Program-made: the position numbers and the translations under genes
NCBI GenBank assembly: GCA_035539855.1
Contig: DATLHO010000257.1
Coordinates: 1 to 9,935, forward strand
DNA length: 9,935 bases
Direction: 5' to 3'
Origin: DATLHO01 sp035539855
GTDB lineage: Bacteria > Bacteroidota > Ignavibacteria > OLB7
The notes under the pieces: model-generated
Databases searched by the model: none
Told to the model about the DNA's origin: nothing
The model's input: the letters and a program-made list of their open reading frames with translations, nothing else
Shown here: positions 6,354 through 9,935 of the stretch, one piece after another
Layout of the letters: each line of letters begins with the position of its first letter
Numbering within the stretch: the first letter of the stretch is position 1

Positions 6354-6404
6354 GGGCGTGCTTCACGACCTACTTGTCCCTTAGTCCCTTTGTCGCTTTG
6401 TTCC
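6325..6404. terminator. Long inverted repeat in the NFACT / aroE-like convergent gap
   Basis: Bases 6325-6353 and 6376-6404 are inverted repeats with 25 of 29 positions matched; the inner 17 bp (6337-6353 with 6376-6392) are perfect, around a 22-base loop. The hairpin fills the 80-bp gap between two converging genes, so it could stop transcription from both sides, although neither strand has a clean U-run. The arms are built from the octamer repeat. Confidence 0.55.
6376..6404 (+). repeat. Octamer tandem repeat, right arm (TTAGTCCC units)
   Basis: GTCCC followed by TTAGTCCC, TTTGTCGC and TTTGTTCC: three and a half 8-bp units, the reverse complement of the left arm. It ends nine bases before the stop codon of the aroE-like gene. 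Confidence 0.8.
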
Positions 6405-6412
6405 TCTGCGCC

Positions 6413-7240
6413 TCACTGCCTTTCGCCCTCTCCCGCTAGGAGCTCGAATGCCATCGCGCACTGCTTTTCCAGGAGGTCGGCGCCGGTGATCGTTGTTGCG
6501 CCTGCGGCAGCGGCGGTGGCTAGGAGCTGGGTCGTGACCGGCGTGTAGACTGCGTCGAGGACGACCTGGCGGCTGCTGAAGATGTCGGGGATCGTGATCG
6601 GTGATTCCTCGACGCCGCCGGCCATGCCGACCGACGTCGCGTTGATGATCACGCGCGCCTCGGCGAGGGCGTCGGCGATGTCGGGCGGGAAGAGCTCGTG
6701 CGCCTCGATCTTCGAGTCGGTCTTCGGTCCGCCGAAATGCTGCTTGAGCACCTGCGCCTGCTGCAGCGTGCGATCGGCGATCGTCACGAAGCGCGCACGG
6801 AAGCCACGCACCAGCGCATACACCGCCGCACGCGCCATCGCTCCTCCGCCGAGAACCACCGCTCCCCCCTGCCCCAGCGCCTCGCGCGATCCCTCGAGCA
6901 GTGCCATGATCGCGCGCGCCTCGGTGTTGTGTCCGGTCGCCTGGTCGCCGTCGAACGTCAGCACGTTGATGATGCCCGTGCCGTGCGCCTCGTCCGAGAG
7001 ATAGTCGACGAGCGAGCTCGCGCTCGCGCGCAAGCGACCGCTCAGGTACACGCCGCGCGCGCCGAGCACCTGCAGCGCCCGCACGGGCTCGGCCAGGTTC
7101 TTCGCCTGCGCGTCGAACTGCAGAAAGGCCGTGTTGCTACCGGAGGCCTCTGCGGCCGCGGCCAGCGTGTCGAAGATCGGGCTCTCACCCGCCGGATGCG
7201 ATAGCACGCCGACGAGGCGGGTGTTGTACTGCGGAATCAC
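6413..7240 (-). CDS. Divergent shikimate dehydrogenase family protein (AroE-like)
   Basis: A 275-residue protein with the AroE two-domain plan and normal length. The NADP-binding half is clear: VVLGGGAMARA (128-138), DRT after the second strand, and NATSVGM downstream. The C-terminal EKQCAMAFELLAG keeps the family's substrate-side Gln. The N-terminal catalytic half is altered. Where the family has S-x-S-P it reads GESP (18-21). The NVTxPHK block with the catalytic Lys aligns to YLSGRLR (65-71), putting Arg71 at the Lys position. NTD with the catalytic Asp reads NTE (105-107). Asn92 of the GxxNT motif is kept. So NAD(P)H binding looks intact while shikimate/dehydroshikimate chemistry is doubtful; it may be a paralogue with another substrate. 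It lies 63 bp downstream of gltX on the same strand and could be co-transcribed. The start is a GTG without Shine-Dalgarno, next to a heptamer tract. Confidence 0.8.
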   Translation of the reverse strand: MIPQYNTRLVGVLSHPAGESPIFDTLAAAAEASGSNTAFLQFDAQAKNLAEPVRALQVLGARGVYLSGRLRASASSLVDYLSDEAHGTGIINVLTFDGDQATGHNTEARAIMALLEGSREALGQGGAVVLGGGAMARAAVYALVRGFRARFVTIADRTLQQAQVLKQHFGGPKTDSKIEAHELFPPDIADALAEARVIINATSVGMAGGVEESPITIPDIFSSRQVVLDAVYTPVTTQLLATAAAAGATTITGADLLEKQCAMAFELLAGEGERQ

Positions 7241-7246
7241 GTGCGT

Positions 7247-7274
7247 GCGGATTGCGGAGTTCGGTGTTCGGTGA
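7247..7274 (-). repeat. Third tandem heptamer tract, upstream of the aroE-like gene
   Basis: Read on the minus strand, four 7-bp units run TCACCGA, ACACCGA, ACTCCGC, AATCCGC, ending six bases before the GTG start of the aroE-like gene. The unit sequence differs from both other tracts, and no inverted partner is visible in the 63-bp gap. Confidence 0.65.
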
Positions 7275-7303
7275 TTGGATATCTCGTCGCCGGCACGCGC
7301 CGT

Positions 7304-8773
7304 CTACTCGGCAGGCGTCGCGTGCGCCCGGGCGGCGTAACTGCGCAGCCGCTCGATCGACTCCTCGCAGCCGAGCACGGCCATCGTCTCGAACATGCCC
7401 GCGCCCACGCGCTTGCCGGTGATCGACAGGCGCATCGGGTGGATCAGCTTGCCGGCCGACATGCCGAGCTCCTCGGCGTAGCCGCGCACCACCGCCTCGA
7501 TCCGCTCCACCGTCCAGTCGATCGGCGAGAGCGCCTCGAGCCGCGTTGCGAGCGCGGTCATCTGTCCGGACGTCTCCGGCTTCCAGTGCTTCGCCGCGTA
7601 CTCCTCGTCGAACGCAACGATCGGTCCGAACATGTAGTCGGCGAAACGCGGGATGTCGGTGACGAAGTTGATGCGCTCCTTCACCAGGTCGATCACCGCC
7701 TCGAGGTACACGAGGTCCACGTTGTCGTAGCCGGCCTCGGCGACCAGCGGCATCGCCTGGCGGGCGAGGCGCTCGAGCGGGAGCTGGCGCAGGTACATGC
7801 CGTTCATCCACTCGAGCTTCTGCAGATCGAAGATCGCGCCGGCCTTGTTGACCTTCGCGAGATCGAACATCTCGATCATCTCCGGCATCGTGAAGATCTC
7901 GCGGTCGGCGGTCGGGTTCCATCCGAGCAGCGCGACGAAGTTGACGAGCGCCTCGGGCAGGTATCCCTTGGTGACGTAGTCGAGCACCCACGCGTCGCCG
8001 TCGCGCTTCGAGAGCTTCTTGCGCTCCGGCGACAGCAGCAGCGGCAGGTGCGCGAACAGCGGCTTCTCCCATCCGAACGCATCGTACAGCAGCACGTGCT
8101 TCGGCAGCGACGGCAGCCACTCCTCGCCGCGGATGACGTGCGTGATCTCCATGAGGTGATCGTCGACGATGTTCGCGAGGTGATACGTCGGGAACCCGTC
8201 GGACTTCATGAGGATCTGATCGTCGATCGTCCTGTTCGCGAACGAGCTCTCGCCGCGGATCATGTCGCTCGTGCGCGTGTCGCCGGTCAGCGGCACGAAC
8301 AGGCGGATCACGTGCTCGGCGCCCTCGTCGAGCATCCGCTTCGTCTCCTCGTCACCGAGCGTGAACTGGTTGCGCATCGACGTGCGGTCGTACTTCGGCG
8401 CGACGCCCGCGGCCTGCTGGCGCTCACGCATCCGCTCGATCTCCTCGGACGTGTCGAACGCGTAGTAGGCGGTGCCGCGCTCGATGAGCATCCGCGCGTG
8501 CTCGCGGTAGATCTCCGTGCGCTCCGACTGACGGTACGGTCCGTAGCTGCCGCCGACGTGCGGTCCCTCGTCGAACTCGATCCCCGCCCATCGGAACATC
8601 TCCTGGATGTTCTCCTCGGCGCCCTCGACGAACCGCGTGCGGTCGGTGTCCTCGACGCGCAGAACCATCACGCCGCCGTTGTGGCGGGCGAAGAGGTAGT
8701 TGTACAGGGCGGTGCGGAGTCCGCCGACGTGCAGGAGCCCGGTCGGTGACGGGGCGAAGCGTACGCGAACCAT
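7304..8773 (-). CDS. gltX: Glutamyl-tRNA synthetase
   Basis: A 489-residue class I aminoacyl-tRNA synthetase that charges tRNA-Glu with glutamate in the cytosol; the length is normal for bacterial GluRS. The Rossmann catalytic domain opens with RFAPSPTGLLHVGGLRTALY (5-24), containing the HIGH-type signature HVGG (15-18). RGEEWLPSLPKH (215-226) is the family block before the second signature, and KKLSKRDGD (252-260) is the KMSKS loop. The C-terminal helical anticodon-binding region includes GKLIHPMRLSITG (441-453). Whether the enzyme discriminates tRNA-Glu from tRNA-Gln cannot be judged by eye. The ATG at 8773 is chosen because it begins right at the catalytic motif; the frame stays open further upstream only by reading through the terminator and tRNA-His. 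No Shine-Dalgarno is seen. The aroE-like gene follows on the same strand. Confidence 0.97.
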   Translation of the reverse strand: MVRVRFAPSPTGLLHVGGLRTALYNYLFARHNGGVMVLRVEDTDRTRFVEGAEENIQEMFRWAGIEFDEGPHVGGSYGPYRQSERTEIYREHARMLIERGTAYYAFDTSEEIERMRERQQAAGVAPKYDRTSMRNQFTLGDEETKRMLDEGAEHVIRLFVPLTGDTRTSDMIRGESSFANRTIDDQILMKSDGFPTYHLANIVDDHLMEITHVIRGEEWLPSLPKHVLLYDAFGWEKPLFAHLPLLLSPERKKLSKRDGDAWVLDYVTKGYLPEALVNFVALLGWNPTADREIFTMPEMIEMFDLAKVNKAGAIFDLQKLEWMNGMYLRQLPLERLARQAMPLVAEAGYDNVDLVYLEAVIDLVKERINFVTDIPRFADYMFGPIVAFDEEYAAKHWKPETSGQMTALATRLEALSPIDWTVERIEAVVRGYAEELGMSAGKLIHPMRLSITGKRVGAGMFETMAVLGCEESIERLRSYAARAHATPAE

Positions 8774-8817
8774 GGGTAGACCAGTCTGATGGGTAAGCGG
8801 CAACGATACACGGGAAC

Positions 8818-8855
8818 AAAAAAGCGCAGACCCGAAGCGTCGGACTGCGCCTTTT
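8818..8855 (-). terminator. Factor-independent terminator after tRNA-His
   Basis: On the minus strand a GCGCAG/CTGCGC stem (8824-8829 with 8845-8850), extended inward by CCGA/TCGG (8832-8835 with 8840-8843) around a four-base loop, is followed directly by six T residues. It sits between tRNA-His and gltX, so the tRNA is a separate unit and gltX should have its own promoter or depend on read-through. Confidence 0.85.
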
Positions 8856-8883
8856 CGTTCACTGTCAATCGATACGAAAGCTG

Positions 8884-8957
8884 GGCGAGCGACGGGACTT
8901 GAACCCGCGACCTCCTGGGCCACAACCAGGCGCTCTAACCAACTGAGCTACGCCCGC
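8884..8957 (-). tRNA. tRNA-His (GTG anticodon)
   Basis: A complete cloverleaf on the minus strand. The acceptor stem GCGGGCG pairs with CGCTCGC (one G-U). The D-arm is GCTC/GAGC, the anticodon stem CCTGG/CCAGG around loop TTGTGGC with anticodon GTG (8921-8923), and the T-arm has loop TTCAAGT. The histidine identity elements are present: the base before position 1 (8958) is G and the discriminator (8884) is C. CCA is not encoded; the next bases are CAG, so CCA must be added after transcription. Confidence 0.97.
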
Positions 8958-8974
8958 CATCGAATGCGATACAG

Positions 8975-9020
8975 GGCAACCAATTTACTGCCCGACCGGA
9001 AGGGCAATTGTAACAATTAC
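8975..9020 (-). promoter_or_regulatory. AT-rich candidate promoter region for tRNA-His, with a 13-bp dyad
   Basis: This gap is visibly AT-richer than its surroundings. On the minus strand TAAATTGG (8987-8980) resembles the Bacteroidota -7 element TAnnTTTG, with a TTG 17 bases upstream (9007-9005). A perfect dyad, AATTGT-A-ACAATT on the plus strand, lies at 9006-9018, and TGCCC/GGGCA (8989-8993 with 9002-9006) can form a small hairpin that could also end transcription of the preceding gene. Assignment is by eye only. Confidence 0.3.
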
Positions 9021-9028
9021 GGCACACC

Positions 9029-9935
9029 TCAGCGTCCCGGCAGCCACTGGTAGCCGACCGACGCGCGGAAGCCGGCGTAGTACTGTTTCCACGGCGCGTC
9101 GAGCAGCACCGCGCTCTGCGGCATCGACAGGAACGCCTCGAACGAGAACGTCGCGAACTCGAACGCGACCGTCCACCCGAGCGCCACGTCGATCGCCGTG
9201 CGGATGCGGTCGAGTCCGTCGAGCCGACGACGGCTGATTAGCGTGACGGTGTCGGCCCCGTTGCCGTAGCGGAGCTCGGACTTGGGATTGGCGATCTGCT
9301 GGTACTGCGTCGCGCGGCTACCGATGACGTACGACGCCGATGCGCCGACGTAGGCGTAGTAGTACGACGCGATCGTCCCGAACTCCGAGTCGACGAACGC
9401 GCCGTAGAACGGGATGTTGAAGCCGCCGGCAGCGGTCAGGGAGTAGTTCTTCAGGTAGACGACGCCGACCTCCTTGACCGGCCGGCGCAGTCCGCTGATC
9501 GCGAGGAAGTCGCGCGTCGTGTCCTCGGCGAAGAGCATCCCCTCGGTGATCTGCAGCGACGCGCCGAGGCGCGCGATCAGTGGCATCGGGAGGCTGTACG
9601 TGTAGCTGATGCCGTACTCGGTGTAGTCGGTCACCGGGTATCCGTCGTCCTCCTCGTCGTCGCTGTTGGGCTCGAGGATCTCGCGCTCGTCGCCGTCGAA
9701 CGGATTGTGCCAGCCGTACGATGCGGTCGTCGGCACCAGCGCCGTCGAACGGATCTCCGTCCCGCGATCGTGCACGTCAGCATAGAACATCTCGCCGAAG
9801 TACGACAGCGATGACGCGGCGTGCGCCCGCGGAAACCACCCGCGCGAGATCCGCCCGACCGTTTCGCGGAAGTCGATATCGTTCGGGTCGAGTCCCTCGA
9901 GCTCGCGCCACGCCTGCTCCGTGTCCTGCCACGCG
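9029..9935 (-). CDS. Outer-membrane beta-barrel-like protein, 5' end outside the window
   Basis: The frame is open from the right edge to a TGA at 9029, giving 301 visible residues; an internal ATG at 9790 is probably not the start because coding-like sequence continues upstream of it. I do not recognise the family. The visible part is rich in Tyr, Trp and Gly, and has many short strands with alternating hydrophobic residues, for example ISYTYSLPMPLIARLGASLQ, VVYLKNYSLTAAGGF, SYYYAYVGASASYV and the last strand YYAGFRASVGYQW. Acidic or polar loops lie between them, including one with PNSDDEEDDG. This pattern fits the C-terminal barrel of an outer-membrane protein. It ends in WLPGR rather than the terminal aromatic usual for BAM-recognised barrels. 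The missing N-terminal portion could carry a signal peptide or another domain. Membrane placement is an inference. Confidence 0.6.
   Translation of the reverse strand, partial: AWQDTEQAWRELEGLDPNDIDFRETVGRISRGWFPRAHAASSLSYFGEMFYADVHDRGTEIRSTALVPTTASYGWHNPFDGDEREILEPNSDDEEDDGYPVTDYTEYGISYTYSLPMPLIARLGASLQITEGMLFAEDTTRDFLAISGLRRPVKEVGVVYLKNYSLTAAGGFNIPFYGAFVDSEFGTIASYYYAYVGASASYVIGSRATQYQQIANPKSELRYGNGADTVTLISRRRLDGLDRIRTAIDVALGWTVAFEFATFSFEAFLSMPQSAVLLDAPWKQYYAGFRASVGYQWLPGR

Noticed and set aside
4565..6404. Composite mobile element carrying the NFACT gene, bounded by the two repeat tracts
   Set aside because: The bounding tracts have different unit sequences and lengths, there is no transposase, and no target-site duplication could be found; the gene itself is housekeeping.
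7241..8749. 502-codon plus-strand frame opposite gltX
   Set aside because: Antisense shadow of glutamyl-tRNA synthetase, with Arg/Val/Asp/His-rich composition and no recognisable domain.
8774..8923. N-terminal extension of gltX by 50 codons
   Set aside because: It would translate the terminator and part of tRNA-His; the catalytic motif starts directly after the ATG at 8773.

Overview
This is a GC-rich bacterial chromosome segment with ordinary gene density (about ten genes, both strands) and no phage, transposase, CRISPR or plasmid genes. Lineage is inferred, not proven. The methylcrotonyl-type carboxylase and the NFACT protein look most like versions from the Bacteroidota/Ignavibacteria/Kapabacteria (FCB) branch. 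Most start codons lack a Shine-Dalgarno sequence, and the one lipoprotein has an acid run just after its lipidated cysteine, as in FCB surface lipoproteins. I therefore read it as a high-GC FCB-group organism, tentatively.

Layout from left to right. (1) 1-295, plus strand: the last codons of an unidentified gene overlap the start of ptsH (HPr, with His15 and Ser46). (2) 329-589, minus strand: an 86-aa orphan protein, convergent with ptsH. (3) 719-1492, plus strand: a 257-aa lipoprotein with a carboxypeptidase-regulatory-like domain. (4) 1540-1643: a strongly self-complementary leader in front of (5) 1658-3316, an acyl-CoA carboxylase carboxyltransferase (beta) subunit. (6) 3291-4562, minus strand: a four-helix membrane protein with a SpoIIE-type PP2C phosphatase domain, whose end overlaps the carboxylase end by 26 bp. 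(7) 4665-6332, plus strand: an NFACT/RqcH-like ribosome quality-control protein. (8) Minus strand, read from right to left: the 3' part of an outer-membrane-like protein (9029-9935, running off the window), tRNA-His (8884-8957) with a factor-independent terminator, gltX (7304-8773), and a divergent shikimate-dehydrogenase-family protein (6413-7240).

The genes do not form one pathway. They are mainly housekeeping or signalling genes: sugar PTS/carbon control, acyl-CoA carboxylation, partner-switch-type phosphatase signalling, ribosome rescue, tRNA charging. The gltX to aroE-like pair may be co-transcribed.

The most unusual signals are non-coding. Three different short tandem repeats (units of 7, 8 and 7 bp) sit in three consecutive intergenic gaps between 4565 and 7274. 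Two of them are arranged as long inverted repeats; one supplies the stop codon of the NFACT gene, and one directly abuts its start codon. The second point of interest is the aroE-like protein, in which the positions of both catalytic residues of shikimate dehydrogenase appear substituted.
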